Shown one piece after another: positions 27,348 through 37,546 of a stretch of 64,000 nt of DNA (positions within the stretch are counted from its first letter, which is position 1; every line of letters starts with the position of its first letter). A program made the position numbers and the translations under genes. The notes beneath the pieces are model-generated. The model was not told where the DNA came from. It was given only the letters and a program-made list of their open reading frames with translations, and did not search any database. Origin of the DNA: an uncultured Colwellia sp. (lineage in GTDB: Bacteria > Pseudomonadota > Gammaproteobacteria > Enterobacterales > Alteromonadaceae); assembly GCA_913058395.1 (NCBI GenBank), contig CAJXQI010000014.1:1-64000 (forward strand), read 5' to 3'.

Positions 27348-28454
27348 TTACTTATTCATCTCTTCAATCAAAAATGCAGAAATCTCTGCACCAGCGGCTA
27401 ATGTTTTGTCGCGGCTAGCTTCACCTAATCCTGTACTATCAGTGAAAGGGGCAATTTCCATCATGTCAGCGCCTGTAATAGGGCATTGAGCGGCCACAGC
27501 ACGTAATATTTTCATTGCTTCGCTAGGAGATAACCCATCAGGCTCAGGTGTACCTGTTGCCGCTGCATACGTTTCATCTAATGCGTCTATGTCAAAACTT
27601 ACATACACTTCATCAATATTGTCTGCTTTAAGTTGGGCTACAATTTTTTCAATCACGGTATCAACACCTTGCTCTTTGACTTCGTGAGCCCAGTGTTGCT
27701 TAACGCCAAATGTTTCTTCCCAATGTGATTTAGGCTTGCCACTTGAACGTATCCCCACTTGAATTAGGTCACGATTATCAGTTAAGTCATCTAAAACGTG
27801 TGTACACCATGAACCAAAACATAAATCTATGCCTAAACGCTCAACTAATAAATCAGTATGCGCGTCAAAGTGAACAATCGCCGCACGCTTACCTTGTTTC
27901 TTTTTCGCTTGTAAATAAGCTTTAGTTAGCGGGTAACTCACTGAGTGATCGCCGCCAATGCCAAAAATTCCTTTTTTCGGGAATTCAGCGTAAAAGTCAT
28001 GTAGTACATCTTCAGTAATCGTTAGCGGGCTAACAGCGTATTCACTTTCAGGGTTTTGATAAAGTGCTTTACGACAATTTGATAATGTTGCTTCATTTAA
28101 GTATTTGTCATGTAGTAAATGAGGGATAACACGAACATCACCTAAGTCAAATGCGGTTAAATTTGGGTATTGCTGTAATAAAGTTGAGCGAACAAATAAT
28201 GGCCCCCAGTTAGCTCCACGTAAAATTCCGCCACCACAATCAGAAGCAATACCTAATAGCACGGCATTACCTGATTCTGGTAAAGTCTCAACGCTTGCTT
28301 GCCAAAGCGCGTCAATATTATCCGATTGCCCAAAAAGTGCATTATGCAATTGTTCTTTACGTTCTTTAGCGGTATTGACGGTAAATACGCCGTTACCTGG
28401 TGGACATAAACATTGAGTGATTTTATTCTTAAATGCTGGCCATGAAGTTGTCAT
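27348..28454 (-). CDS. Arginase/agmatinase/formimidoylglutamase family hydrolase
   Basis: This 368-residue binuclear manganese ureohydrolase has GIGGDHSVSYP near residue 166, HFDAHTDL near 196 and SFDIDALDETYAAATGTPEPDGLSP near 284. Together these supply the histidine and aspartate ligands. No hut genes lie nearby and no arginine or polyamine genes flank it, so the substrate is open. Formimidoylglutamate, arginine and guanidino compounds are all possible. The N-terminal ~90 residues are longer than in canonical agmatinases and match a proteobacterial subgroup I know only as arginase family. Confidence 0.88.
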   Translation of the reverse strand: MTTSWPAFKNKITQCLCPPGNGVFTVNTAKERKEQLHNALFGQSDNIDALWQASVETLPESGNAVLLGIASDCGGGILRGANWGPLFVRSTLLQQYPNLTAFDLGDVRVIPHLLHDKYLNEATLSNCRKALYQNPESEYAVSPLTITEDVLHDFYAEFPKKGIFGIGGDHSVSYPLTKAYLQAKKKQGKRAAIVHFDAHTDLLVERLGIDLCFGSWCTHVLDDLTDNRDLIQVGIRSSGKPKSHWEETFGVKQHWAHEVKEQGVDTVIEKIVAQLKADNIDEVYVSFDIDALDETYAAATGTPEPDGLSPSEAMKILRAVAAQCPITGADMMEIAPFTDSTGLGEASRDKTLAAGAEISAFLIEEMNK

Positions 28455-28853
28455 ATATATTCTCTTCCTATTAAAAGGTATTGAAATTCACTTAAATGAA
28501 CGCAAACTACCTGGAGTGATTGTAAAAAAATGTAATTACTGGCGAGAAACTAAAGTTATTTAAGCTTTAGCTCTTAAATTATTATAAAAAGTCGATTATG
28601 ATGGCGCCGAAAAATTCGTATCATTATAGCGAAAAGTAGTAAAAAGGCACATATATAAAAAATTATTGCTTGTCAGCTTGCTAAATTACAGATATATCTA
28701 ATAGTAATTTTAGTCTCAAACTTAATTTTACGTCTCAGCTTTATTCACTTATACAATTTTTGTTAGGTATTTTGCTCGCGCAATATCTAGCGACATGGTG
28801 CAAAACCTTTGACGAGACTGACAATGGTCAGCTTAGTAGGAATATAGAATAAT
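28455..28853. other. Intergenic region upstream of topA
   Basis: This 399-base AT-rich region lies between divergent genes. A TATGAT box at about 28596 and a small CTGAC/GTCAG hairpin at about 28818-28831 are visible. Neither is compelling, and I see no coding sequence or clear operator. Confidence 0.5.
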
Positions 28854-31550
28854 ATGGCAAAATCTCTGGTAATTGTGGAATCGCCGGCCAAAGCGAAAAC
28901 AATTAACAAGTACCTTGGTAAAGATTTTATTGTGAAATCTAGTGTCGGTCATGTACGTGATCTACCACATAGTAGCACTGGTAAAAAGGTAGCGGCTAAA
29001 TCTCCTGCAGAAGTGCGAAAAATGGCACCTGAAGCAAAAGCAAAATATAAAGCCAAACGAGATAAACAAGCACTTGTTAATCGTATGGGAATTAATCCTG
29101 ATAAAGATTGGGAAGCGAATTACCAAATATTACAAGGCAAAGAAAAAGTTGTTGCTGAATTAATCAAACTTGCTGGCAATGCCGACACTGTCTATCTCGC
29201 AACCGATTTGGATCGCGAGGGAGAGGCGATTGCTTGGCATTTAAAAGAAATTATCGGCGGCGATGAAGATAAATATAAACGCGTTGTTTTTAATGAAATA
29301 ACCGAGAATGCCATCCAACAAGCATTCTCAACTCCTGGTGAATTAAGTATGCCAGGCGTAAATGCTCAACAAGCGCGACGTTTTCTAGACCGCGTTGTTG
29401 GCTTTATGGTGAGCCCATTACTTTGGAAAAAAGTTGCCCGTGGTTTATCTGCTGGTCGAGTTCAGTCAGTTGCAGTTAAATTAGTGGTTGAAAAAGAACG
29501 TGAAATTAAAGCCTTTGACCCGAAAGAATTTTGGGAAATTAGCGCTGATACAAAAACGGCGTCAGGTTTAGACTTTCCGTTAGATGTTACTCATGAAAAT
29601 GGTAAAGCGTTTAAGCCAACCAATGAAGCCGAGACTAATAACGCTTTAGCAACATTAAATAGTTCGCCATTTACGGTTAATAAAAGAGATGATAAACCGT
29701 CTAAAAGTACGCCTTCAGCACCGTTTATCACTTCTACGCTGCAACAAGCAGCAAGTACTAAATTAGGCTTTGGTGTTAAACGTACTATGGGCTTAGCTCA
29801 ACGTTTATATGAAGCGGGTCATATTACTTATATGCGTACCGATTCAACCAACTTAGGTAAAGATGCAGTTGAAATGTGTCGTAGCTATATTAGTGATAAT
29901 TTTGGTGATAATTACTTGCCAGAAAAAGCTAAGGTTTATAGTAGTAAAGCCGGCGCACAAGAGGCTCATGAAGCTATTCGCCCGTCAAATGTGAAAATTG
30001 AATCTGCCTTTATGGAAGGCATTGAAGCAGATGCGAAAAAACTGTACGACCTTATCTGGCGTCAATTTGTTGCTTGTCAAATGACCGCAGCACGCTACAC
30101 GGTAAGTACTATTACCGTTGGTGCATCTGGTTTTGACTTAAAAGCTAAAGGTCGTGTCATGCAATTTGATGGTTGGACTCGTGTTCATCCACAATTATCT
30201 AAAGGTGACGATAAACACTTACCTGATTTATCAGTTGGTGAAGTGTTAACACTTGAGCAATTAAACCCAACCCAACACTTTACTAAGCCGCCAGCACGTT
30301 TTGGTGAAGCATCATTAGTTAAAGAGTTAGAAAAACGCTCAATTGGCCGTCCTTCGACTTATGCGTCAATTATTTCTACCATTCAAGACCGTGGTTACGT
30401 ACGTTTAGAAACAAAACGTTTTTATGCTGAAAAAATGGGCGAAATCGTTACTGACAGCTTATCTGAAAGTTTCAAAAATTTAATGAGTTACGACTTTACT
30501 GCCAACATGGAACAAGAGCTTGATGAAGTAGCTGATGGTAAAGCAGATTGGAAAGACGTACTTAACGGTTTCTATAAAAACTTTACCAAGCAATTAGGTA
30601 AAGCCGATATGCCAACTGAAGAAGGTGGCATGCGCAATAACGAACCAGTATTAACGGATATTGATTGCCCAACCTGTGGACGCAAAATGGGCATTCGTAC
30701 AGCACAAACTGGTGTCTTCTTAGGTTGTTCTGGTTATGCTTTACCACCGAAAGAACGTTGTACCACTACGATGAACTTAACAGCTGGTGAAGAAGCGGTA
30801 AGCGTATTAGCGGAAGACCAAGAAACAGAAGCATTACGCGCAATGCATCGTTGTTCTAAATGTAGTACAGCAATGGACAGCTATTTAATTGATGAAACTC
30901 GTAAATTACATGTTTGTGGTAATAACCCTGTTTGTGACGGTATTGAAGTTGAAAAGGGTGAGTTTAAAATTAAAGGTTATGACGGACCTATTTTAGAGTG
31001 CGACCGTTGTGAATCAGAAATGGAGCTTAAATCAGGCCGTTTCGGTAAGTACTTTGATTGTACTAATGATGAATGTAAAAATACGCGTAAATTATTAGCA
31101 AGTGGTGAAGCCGCGCCGCCGAAAGAAGATCCTGTGCAGTTACCTGAATTACCTTGTGAGAAATCTGAAGCTCATTTTGTATTAAGGGATGGCGCAGCGG
31201 GTATATTCTTAGCAGCTAATACTTTTCCTCGTTCACGCGAAACGCGTGCGCCTAAAGTGGAAGAGCTACAACGTTTTAGAGATAGAATTTCGAGTAAATT
31301 TTACTATTTAGCTGATGCTCCTGCGAAAGATCCTGAAGGTAATTTAGCGGTTGTTCGCTATAGTCGAAAGACAAAAGAACAGTACGTTATGACCGAAATT
31401 GATGCCGGTGAAGCTAAAGCTAAGGCGACTGGTTGGAATGCTAAATATATTGATGGTAAGTGGGTTGAAGAGTTAGCAAAGAAAAAGGCTAAACCTAAAG
31501 CGAAACCAAAAGCTAAGCCTAAGGCAAAAGCTAAAGATAAAGCTGAGTAG
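28854..31550 (+). CDS. topA: DNA topoisomerase I
   Basis: TopA is the type IA enzyme that relaxes negative supercoils through a transient 5'-phosphotyrosine. The 898-residue protein has the Toprim domain ([18 protein letters not shown] at the start, [17 protein letters not shown] near 111) and the active-site tyrosine in [12 protein letters not shown] near 327. Zinc-ribbon repeats follow ([53 protein letters not shown]). The tail from about 880 is a lysine-alanine-proline repeat of the form AKPK, probably a non-specific DNA-binding tail. It is complete, with its own terminator. Confidence 0.97.
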   Translation: MAKSLVIVESPAKAKTINKYLGKDFIVKSSVGHVRDLPHSSTGKKVAAKSPAEVRKMAPEAKAKYKAKRDKQALVNRMGINPDKDWEANYQILQGKEKVVAELIKLAGNADTVYLATDLDREGEAIAWHLKEIIGGDEDKYKRVVFNEITENAIQQAFSTPGELSMPGVNAQQARRFLDRVVGFMVSPLLWKKVARGLSAGRVQSVAVKLVVEKEREIKAFDPKEFWEISADTKTASGLDFPLDVTHENGKAFKPTNEAETNNALATLNSSPFTVNKRDDKPSKSTPSAPFITSTLQQAASTKLGFGVKRTMGLAQRLYEAGHITYMRTDSTNLGKDAVEMCRSYISDNFGDNYLPEKAKVYSSKAGAQEAHEAIRPSNVKIESAFMEGIEADAKKLYDLIWRQFVACQMTAARYTVSTITVGASGFDLKAKGRVMQFDGWTRVHPQLSKGDDKHLPDLSVGEVLTLEQLNPTQHFTKPPARFGEASLVKELEKRSIGRPSTYASIISTIQDRGYVRLETKRFYAEKMGEIVTDSLSESFKNLMSYDFTANMEQELDEVADGKADWKDVLNGFYKNFTKQLGKADMPTEEGGMRNNEPVLTDIDCPTCGRKMGIRTAQTGVFLGCSGYALPPKERCTTTMNLTAGEEAVSVLAEDQETEALRAMHRCSKCSTAMDSYLIDETRKLHVCGNNPVCDGIEVEKGEFKIKGYDGPILECDRCESEMELKSGRFGKYFDCTNDECKNTRKLLASGEAAPPKEDPVQLPELPCEKSEAHFVLRDGAAGIFLAANTFPRSRETRAPKVEELQRFRDRISSKFYYLADAPAKDPEGNLAVVRYSRKTKEQYVMTEIDAGEAKAKATGWNAKYIDGKWVEELAKKKAKPKAKPKAKPKAKAKDKAE

Positions 31551-31564
31551 TTGGTTTTATTGCT

Positions 31565-31592
31565 AAAAAAAGCGCTCATTGAGCGCTTTTTT
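31565..31592 (+). terminator. Intrinsic terminator after topA
   Basis: AGCGCTC and GAGCGCT form a 7-bp stem around a 3-nt loop, with flanking A-run and T-run. Confidence 0.9.
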
Positions 31593-31687
31593 ATGTTCAG
31601 GCCATTCTCAGACTTCCTGCCTTTCAAGGCATTAGTGTATCCATACACGTCGATGAACGGTCAGTTTTTTTGTATCAAGCTAAGCTA

Positions 31688-31711
31688 AGTCCCTACATTT
31701 ATGTAGGGACT
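31688..31711. repeat. Perfect palindrome AGTCCCTACAT-TT-ATGTAGGGACT
   Basis: Two perfectly complementary 11-bp arms are separated by only TT, in the ~300-base gap between the topA terminator and the next gene. There is no T-run on either side, so it is not a standard terminator. It could be an operator-like site or a cruciform-forming palindrome. I see only this one copy in the window. Confidence 0.6.
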
Positions 31712-31854
31712 AATGGCGAATATATTGTTGTTCTTGGTAATCCTTAGTTTTACGTTAAATACGTTCTATATGCTGAGTTGAAAGAGTGCCACTTCTTAAA
31801 GGGAATGATACAGGGATGAAAATGAACGTAGATGTTTATTCTTCGTTTAAAAAA

Positions 31855-32235
31855 CTATTCACTAAACTCTATAGTATCAATTACTCTTCTTGCCTCGGCA
31901 ATAGTGCAGTCAGTGCGTTGCATAAGCTCTGTGACGGTAATTCCTGGTTTTTTAAGGGCAATGCTAACTAACATATCAAAGCCTAAGTTTTTGCGCTGTT
32001 TAGACAGGTGAGTTGCAACCCATTGCCAACTTGCCTCTTCGCTTGTTTCTATAACAGAAATTGTTTGCTCTAGTTGTTCAAATGTGGCCTTTAATTGCCA
32101 ATTACGAGAACGGCCAATACGATTAAGTTCACAACCTTGTTCACGAATGAGGGTTTTAATAGCGTAGGCTTTTAATACACGACGCAGAAAAGAGGGCAGG
32201 GTAATATATGGAATATGGTTTCTTGGTGTTTTCAT
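31855..32235 (-). CDS. Ribosome-recycling-factor-family small protein (RRF_GI/PF12614-like)
   Basis: This basic protein of 126 residues has no signal peptide. Two motifs, CELNRIGRSRNWQL near residue 30 and PGITVTELMQRTDCTIAEARRVID at the C-terminus, match my recollection of a small Vibrio/Shewanella family labelled ribosome recycling factor in Pfam. It is not the canonical RRF (Frr), and the function is untested to my knowledge. The C-terminal part looks like a winged-helix or HTH fold. I chose the ATG at 32235; a TTG at 32265 lies within a terminator hairpin. On the minus strand behind the coiled-coil gene. Confidence 0.65.
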   Translation of the reverse strand: MKTPRNHIPYITLPSFLRRVLKAYAIKTLIREQGCELNRIGRSRNWQLKATFEQLEQTISVIETSEEASWQWVATHLSKQRKNLGFDMLVSIALKKPGITVTELMQRTDCTIAEARRVIDTIEFSE

Positions 32236-32245
32236 TATTTGAACG

Positions 32246-32276
32246 CCAAAAATAAAAGCCAGCAATAACGCTGGCT
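32246..32276 (-). terminator. Intrinsic terminator between two minus-strand genes
   Basis: On the minus strand AGCCAGC and GCTGGCT form a 7-bp stem with a 6-nt loop, followed by TTTTATTTTT. It ends the 32296-33057 transcript just before the next start at 32235, so the downstream gene needs readthrough or a promoter inside this short gap. Confidence 0.75.
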
Positions 32277-32295
32277 CATTTTATTAGGGATTAAA

Positions 32296-33057
32296 TTACC
32301 ATTTTTTCTTCGGTTGAAATAGTAAGTCTAAATCATCTTCTTCATCTTTCGCCTTCTTCGCAGCGTCTTTAGCATTAGTGTTTTTCAATGATGAGGTTAT
32401 GTCTTCTAAAGTGTCTTGAATTTCATCACGTTTAGTTTTGCAATACTCTGTTTGAATTGGACTTTCAGCAATAGTTTGTAAGGCTTTCTCAAAGTACTGA
32501 CGTGCAGAGCCTAACATTTCTTTCTGATGCGCCATGTTACCGCGTTTTTGTAAGCTTTCAACGCCAATTTTTAATTGAATAGCACCAAGTTTCTGATCTT
32601 CTTGGGTGAAGGTTTGTGCGTCTAAATTACCTTTCGTTTGCTCTGATTTAATTGTCACTCTTAATTTTTTTATACATTGTAAAATGCCAACTAAATGTTG
32701 TTCGTTATCAGGTAAGGCAAAGTTTTGCTCACCTGCTGGGGCATTATTTTCTTTTGTTGCTTTTGCTCTAGCTTCAATTTCTTGTACGCGTTTAGCAATT
32801 TGCTTATTCTCAGGCATGATCTTAGCCATAGCTTTAGCCGCATTTAAGCTACGATTATTTAAAATTTCAATTAAGGTTGGACTGCTAGGCAGGTTAGCCA
32901 TACTTAAAATTAATTCTTCCGACTCATCTATTATGGCTTTTTGTTTGGCGACTCGAGTACGCTTTTCTTGTTCTAATTTTTCTTTATGCTGCTGTATTGC
33001 ACTGACTACCACGACAATGATAATTAAAGCGATAATTAAAGCGATGATAATGAACAT
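32296..33057 (-). CDS. Membrane-anchored coiled-coil protein, function unknown
   Basis: This 253-residue protein has one N-terminal transmembrane helix of almost only I, A, L and V (residues 2-21), followed by a charged coiled coil (QQHKEKLEQEKRTRVAKQKAI). An alpha-helical, TPR-like region follows (residues 35-215), and the tail is lysine/aspartate-rich (KDAAKKAKDEEDDLDLLFQPKKKW). It has no cleavable signal, so most of it should face the cytoplasm. I recognise it only as a conserved hypothetical found near cysB in relatives. The helices with NLPSSPTLIEILNNRSLNAAKAM suggest a scaffold or regulator rather than an enzyme. Confidence 0.7.
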   Translation of the reverse strand: MFIIIALIIALIIIVVVVSAIQQHKEKLEQEKRTRVAKQKAIIDESEELILSMANLPSSPTLIEILNNRSLNAAKAMAKIMPENKQIAKRVQEIEARAKATKENNAPAGEQNFALPDNEQHLVGILQCIKKLRVTIKSEQTKGNLDAQTFTQEDQKLGAIQLKIGVESLQKRGNMAHQKEMLGSARQYFEKALQTIAESPIQTEYCKTKRDEIQDTLEDITSSLKNTNAKDAAKKAKDEEDDLDLLFQPKKKW

Positions 33058-33288
33058 GTTTAATTCTCTATTTTGAAAAATATAATTTACTGATGTAGCA
33101 GTCTACAAAAATTGTTAAGTGAAGCAAAGGATAAAGCCTTATCTTTTGCGATATTCACATTAATTTAAAACATATGTTTAAAAGTGGCCATTTAAAGGTG
33201 AATTTTCAGGTATAAAATAGCGCAATTAAGTCACATGAATATTTATTGACCAAAAAGTAAAAATAATATGGAATAAATTTTGATTTAA

Positions 33289-34302
<1,014 letters not shown>

Positions 34303-34326
34303 TAAAATATTGCTTTAAGAATTGAG

Positions 34327-34356
34327 AAAACCGTATTAATTTAATACGGTTTTTTT
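34327..34356 (+). terminator. Intrinsic terminator after cysB
   Basis: AACCGTATTAA and TTAATACGGTT form an 11-bp stem followed by T-run. Flanking A-run makes it usable from the minus strand as well. Confidence 0.9.
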
Positions 34357-34418
34357 ATTTTAGGTACTAACTTTCAATTCATTCACCTTATCTTAGAAAG
34401 GTAATAAGTAGCTGAGTT

Positions 34419-34859
34419 TTATGAAAGTTTAAGTTTGTTATCCACCGAAAGCTTTTCACCGCCAATTAGCATCACAAATACTAATAAACTTCCCCATAAA
34501 ATATGTTCATTGAGCGCTGCAGGGCTGATATCAATTAAGCTAAGTACCGCAATGTAATTTACCACAAATAAACCAAGGGCAGACAAGCGGCTAAACAAAC
34601 CTATTGCTAACAGTATTGGTAACACTATTTCACCAATTGTACCTGCCCATGCCGCAACTACCGGCGATAATAATGGTACTTCATACTCATACTCAAAAAG
34701 CATTAATGTTGACTCCCAATCACGCAACTTAGTAAGACCTGATTTGAAGAAAATACTAGCGACGTAAAGTCGGACAAATAGCATTGCCGGAATACGTAAG
34801 TAATCGCTGTAATCTAAAATTTGGTTGTGTAATGCTCTAACTTTTTGCAAAGCCATCAT
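34419..34859 (-). CDS. DoxX-family membrane protein of the bufferin operon (BufD-like)
   Basis: This 146-residue inner-membrane protein has four predicted helices and the DoxX pattern RLYVASIFFKSGLTKLRDWESTLMLFEYEYEVPLLSP. AGGAA lies before the ATG at 34859. It is the last gene of the minus-strand block bufA-bufB-bufC-doxX, 85 nt after bufC. DoxX proteins occur as the fourth component of bufferin operons, and their specific role is unknown. A part in electron transfer or in moving the peptide or metal across the inner membrane is only inference. Confidence 0.85.
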   Translation of the reverse strand: MMALQKVRALHNQILDYSDYLRIPAMLFVRLYVASIFFKSGLTKLRDWESTLMLFEYEYEVPLLSPVVAAWAGTIGEIVLPILLAIGLFSRLSALGLFVVNYIAVLSLIDISPAALNEHILWGSLLVFVMLIGGEKLSVDNKLKLS

Positions 34860-34944
34860 AAGTATTCCTCTTTTTTTTAAGTTATAAGGTAGTGTTTATA
34901 AATTTTGTGGGTTCAATTTTACTAATCAAGTCGAAGTTATGACG

Positions 34945-35808
34945 TTAACTTGGTGTGAGTAATGAAATTGAATGTATTAATTGCTGTTGAATTGCTTGTG
35001 GTAGCCAAGCAATAATTGAAAACTCTTCTTGATTAGTTTTGTCTAACGCACCACCAATACTGAGCGGCTGAACACTAGAAGGATGTTCAATACTTTCTGT
35101 CATAGTCGCCGATTGCCATAGCGCCAACCATTGGTATTCTTGCTGTGTAATTTGTTGATACTGCGCTTGAAAATTCGGTCGCCAAACAAGCAGGTAGTAT
35201 TGACCCTTTTGATAATCAGTAAGCTGTTCGGCAATATCATTTAAGGTGCTGTGAGTGCTACCTTTATCAGCTTTGGTGCTTTTATGACTGTTGGTAATGT
35301 CAGTGATGATTAAATCAGCAGGGTAGTCGAGTTTTATCACCTTAAAGCCTGCAGCGAAATTAAGTTTTAGTTGATACGCGCCAACATCATTGAGCAATGA
35401 TAAAGTCGTTAAATCTTTCTCAACATTTTCAGCACGCTCTGTATGGTGACAAGCAAAATCTAATGCGGCTATTGCCGCTAAAACTTCACTATTTGGTCGC
35501 GATTGTTGCTTGATAAAGTGTGGGAAATTGTCGCCCAACTCCCCCCAGTCAAATTGCGTTTTTAAGTGTTTTTGCAAATACTCTTTTACTAACTGAGAAA
35601 AGTCACTTTTGCCGATAAATGAATGTACGGTGGCAAAGGTAATGGCTAATGCTCTACTGGCATTGGCTAATAAACTGTGTTGATAAATACTCAACCCAGC
35701 TGCAGAAACATCGCTTAGGTTATGGGCGCTATTTTCTTGCAAAGGTTCTAACGAAAATATCGCAGATAGCATTTGTGATTGTTGTTGCTTAATATTCACG
35801 GATTTCAC
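34945..35808 (-). CDS. bufC: DUF2063 (HvfC/BufC N-terminal) partner protein
   Basis: This 287-residue cytoplasmic protein of the HvfC/BufC family has the typical start QQSQMLSAIF..LSIYQHSLLANASRALAITFATVHSFIGKSDFSQLVKEYL. In known systems it pairs with the DUF692 enzyme and presents or recognises the precursor peptide. The GTG start at 35808 lies within the bufB stop region (20-nt overlap), so the two are translationally coupled. A second in-frame GTG at 35799, 8 nt after AAGG, is equally possible. The C-terminal half is variable, which is normal for recognition partners. Confidence 0.85.
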   Translation of the reverse strand: MKSVNIKQQQSQMLSAIFSLEPLQENSAHNLSDVSAAGLSIYQHSLLANASRALAITFATVHSFIGKSDFSQLVKEYLQKHLKTQFDWGELGDNFPHFIKQQSRPNSEVLAAIAALDFACHHTERAENVEKDLTTLSLLNDVGAYQLKLNFAAGFKVIKLDYPADLIITDITNSHKSTKADKGSTHSTLNDIAEQLTDYQKGQYYLLVWRPNFQAQYQQITQQEYQWLALWQSATMTESIEHPSSVQPLSIGGALDKTNQEEFSIIAWLPQAIQQQLIHSISLLTPS

Positions 35809-36775
35809 CTTCTTCAGGAGTTTTATCGCTGGTACTTTCTTCGTCAGTAGTTAAATAGCTATTTGTGAAAACATGCTTTGCTATGGCTCTCGCTTTATCG
35901 GCTTCAGCTATCAGTGTTGCCCAAGAAGGCAAGTCTTCATCCCATTCGATTAATGTCGCTACAGGGCCAAATTTTTCTAGCGCAAAGTGATACAAAGACC
36001 AAACATCATCTGATACTGGCTGACTATGGTCATCTATCATTAATTGCTGTGCGTCAACTTGCGTACAGCCTGCTAAATGTATTTCACCGACAAGTGATGA
36101 CGGAATGTTTTCAAGCCACTGCTTCGCCAGTGCTAATACATTATTGTGTGCTGATGAATCAGATTGTTTGGCCATTAAAGTGACTAATGGTTGGTTGATG
36201 GCATTAACAATAAGGTTATTCAAATCAACTAATAATTTACAACCAGACTGTTGGCAAAGTTTCACTAAAAACTCGGCTTCACTGTAAGTTGAACCAGGCA
36301 ATTCAATATAGGCAGACAAGTTTTCTACCAATATCTGTCGACCTAGCTGCGCTTGTGCTCGTTTAACATTACTGACCATAATGTTTAAGCTTTCATCGTT
36401 GAAAGGGACTGGTAGTAAATCACCTGCGTGTACATCTAGCCCTTGGCTTTCAGCCCAGCTAAAGCAGGCATGGTCTGATACTAATATTGGCTGATAACGT
36501 GCAATTAAATTACTGAGTTGCTCAAGCTGTTTTTGTGGTGCAGGTAACGCTGAGCCTAAACCTAATGATGTTGCATGTAAGCTAATTTTATAATGCTGAC
36601 TTATATCGGTAAGTACTGCATGACTTACGCCGCCTTTAGCGAAAAAGTTTTCTGCATGTACTTCAATGAAGTCGATGTTAGCTGGAGAGTTTATGGCATC
36701 TTCAAAGTGAGTATGCCTTAAACCAACACCAATCAAGGGTAAGCTGTTTGGTGCTTTTTTGTTCAAGGAAAACAT
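35789..36775 (-). CDS. bufB: DUF692 multinuclear non-haem iron oxidase (MNIO), BufB-type
   Basis: BufB-type MNIOs use iron and oxygen to modify cysteines of a precursor peptide, in bufferins to thiooxazole rings. The 328-residue TIM barrel shows the family order: GVGLRHTHFED, FIEVHAENFFAKGG, ISLHATSLGLGSA, LVSDHACFSW, ILVENLSAYIELPGS, LLVDLNNLIVNA, GEIHLAGC and LIEWDEDLPSW. The H, E and D residues in these stretches are the expected iron ligands. I chose the ATG at 36775 with GGAG 7 nt upstream rather than an ATG at 36793 that lacks one. It follows the precursor gene bufA by 51 nt and overlaps bufC. Confidence 0.92.
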   Translation of the reverse strand: MFSLNKKAPNSLPLIGVGLRHTHFEDAINSPANIDFIEVHAENFFAKGGVSHAVLTDISQHYKISLHATSLGLGSALPAPQKQLEQLSNLIARYQPILVSDHACFSWAESQGLDVHAGDLLPVPFNDESLNIMVSNVKRAQAQLGRQILVENLSAYIELPGSTYSEAEFLVKLCQQSGCKLLVDLNNLIVNAINQPLVTLMAKQSDSSAHNNVLALAKQWLENIPSSLVGEIHLAGCTQVDAQQLMIDDHSQPVSDDVWSLYHFALEKFGPVATLIEWDEDLPSWATLIAEADKARAIAKHVFTNSYLTTDEESTSDKTPEEGEIREY

Positions 36776-36795
36776 AGGTTTCTCCAGTAACATCG

Positions 36796-36822
36796 AAAAA
36801 GGGCAGGCCGTTATAGCGGCCT
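36796..36822 (-). terminator. Possible attenuator between bufA and bufB
   Basis: AGGCCG and CGGCCT form a 6-bp GC-rich stem with a 6-nt loop. On the minus strand it lies just past the bufA stop and is followed, after GCCC, by five T. Such a weak terminator would let the precursor be transcribed far more than its modifying enzymes. Confidence 0.5.
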
Positions 36823-36826
36823 TTAT

Positions 36827-37114
36827 TTAAGCGTTTTTCTTTACTAACGCACGAGCTTCTTTGCGTGTTAAGCCACCTTGGCTCTTACAAAGCCCTTTGG
36901 TCACTAAGCGCCACTCACCAGGATCGTTATCTACATTCGATTGTCCGGCGCAAGAGTGAGTACCCGCGATATTGCTACAGTCGTTTTGCCCTGCTAAAGA
37001 TACGCCGTAGCATTTTTCTTTTTTGGCGCGCTTTTCTGCGGCATCAACATCGGAAATTACGCCTAGTGATAAAACTGCAGCTAATGCTGTTGATAATGCA
37101 AGGTTATGATTCAT
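36827..37114 (-). CDS. bufA: DUF2282/BufA1-type bufferin precursor (modified metallophore peptide)
   Basis: This 95-residue precursor has a Sec signal peptide (about residues 1-25, LSLGVISDVDA), then a basic stretch and a core with four cysteines: C35 (KEKCYG), C46 (GQNDCSN), C55 (HSCAGQS) and C76 (KGLCKSQGG). This KCYGV..GQNDCS..HSCAGQS..W pattern is the BufA1 hallmark. In Caulobacter such peptides are modified by the MNIO, exported and bind copper in the periplasm. It lies directly before bufB and 15 nt behind a thioredoxin gene. GAGGAAAG precedes the ATG. Metal identity is not visible from sequence. Confidence 0.9.
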   Translation of the reverse strand: MNHNLALSTALAAVLSLGVISDVDAAEKRAKKEKCYGVSLAGQNDCSNIAGTHSCAGQSNVDNDPGEWRLVTKGLCKSQGGLTRKEARALVKKNA

Positions 37115-37129
37115 ATGACTTTCCTCTAA

Positions 37130-37447
37130 TTAATGTTCGTTTAACCATGCTAGTAACTCTTTTTTTGGCGCAGCGCCAACATGTTCAGATGAAACTAGTT
37201 TGTCTTTTAAAAGTAATAGCGATGGAATGCTCCGAATACCGTATTTTTGCGCTAAAACGGGCATGTCATCAATATTGACCTTAACAGCCTTCACACGGCT
37301 TGATTGTTCCCCTGCAACTTGCTCAAAAATTGGTGTCATTGCTTTACAAGGACCGCACCATGGCGCCCAAAAATCGACTAACACTTCGGTGTTTGACGCT
37401 AGAACGTCAGTAAAGTGTTGTTCACTTCTGATTTCTTCTACACTCAT
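37130..37447 (-). CDS. Cytoplasmic thioredoxin in the bufferin operon
   Basis: This 105-residue thioredoxin has the canonical active site WAPWCGPCK (near residue 30) and cis-proline SIPS near 75. No signal peptide is present, so it acts in the cytoplasm. AGGAA precedes the ATG. It lies 15 nt before bufA, so it is almost certainly co-transcribed. My inference is that it keeps the precursor's cysteines reduced for BufB. It is shorter and more divergent than the housekeeping TrxA that the genome should carry elsewhere. Confidence 0.9.
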   Translation of the reverse strand: MSVEEIRSEQHFTDVLASNTEVLVDFWAPWCGPCKAMTPIFEQVAGEQSSRVKAVKVNIDDMPVLAQKYGIRSIPSLLLLKDKLVSSEHVGAAPKKELLAWLNEH

Positions 37448-37484
37448 CGCTTTTCCTACTTACTTTTGTGGTTTTAATTTTGAA

Positions 37485-37546
37485 ACTTAACTAAACATTT
37501 AACTAAATACTTAATTAAAACGATTTACTAAAGTGCTTTATTAAAG
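37485..37546. repeat. Degenerate 12-13 bp tandem repeats before the thioredoxin gene
   Basis: Five head-to-tail units can be aligned: ACTTAACTAAAC, ATTTAACTAAAT, ACTTAATTAAAA, CGATTTACTAAAG and TGCTTTATTAAAG. The last touches the stop codon of the YHS gene. The array fills the gap between the YHS gene and the thioredoxin-buf genes on the minus strand. It is AT-rich, so chance similarity is possible. Confidence 0.45.

Noticed and set aside
31358-31648. 96-codon minus-strand frame over the topA tail
   Set aside because: Antisense shadow of the AKPK-repeat tail, which yields repetitive F/A/L translation in the other strand.
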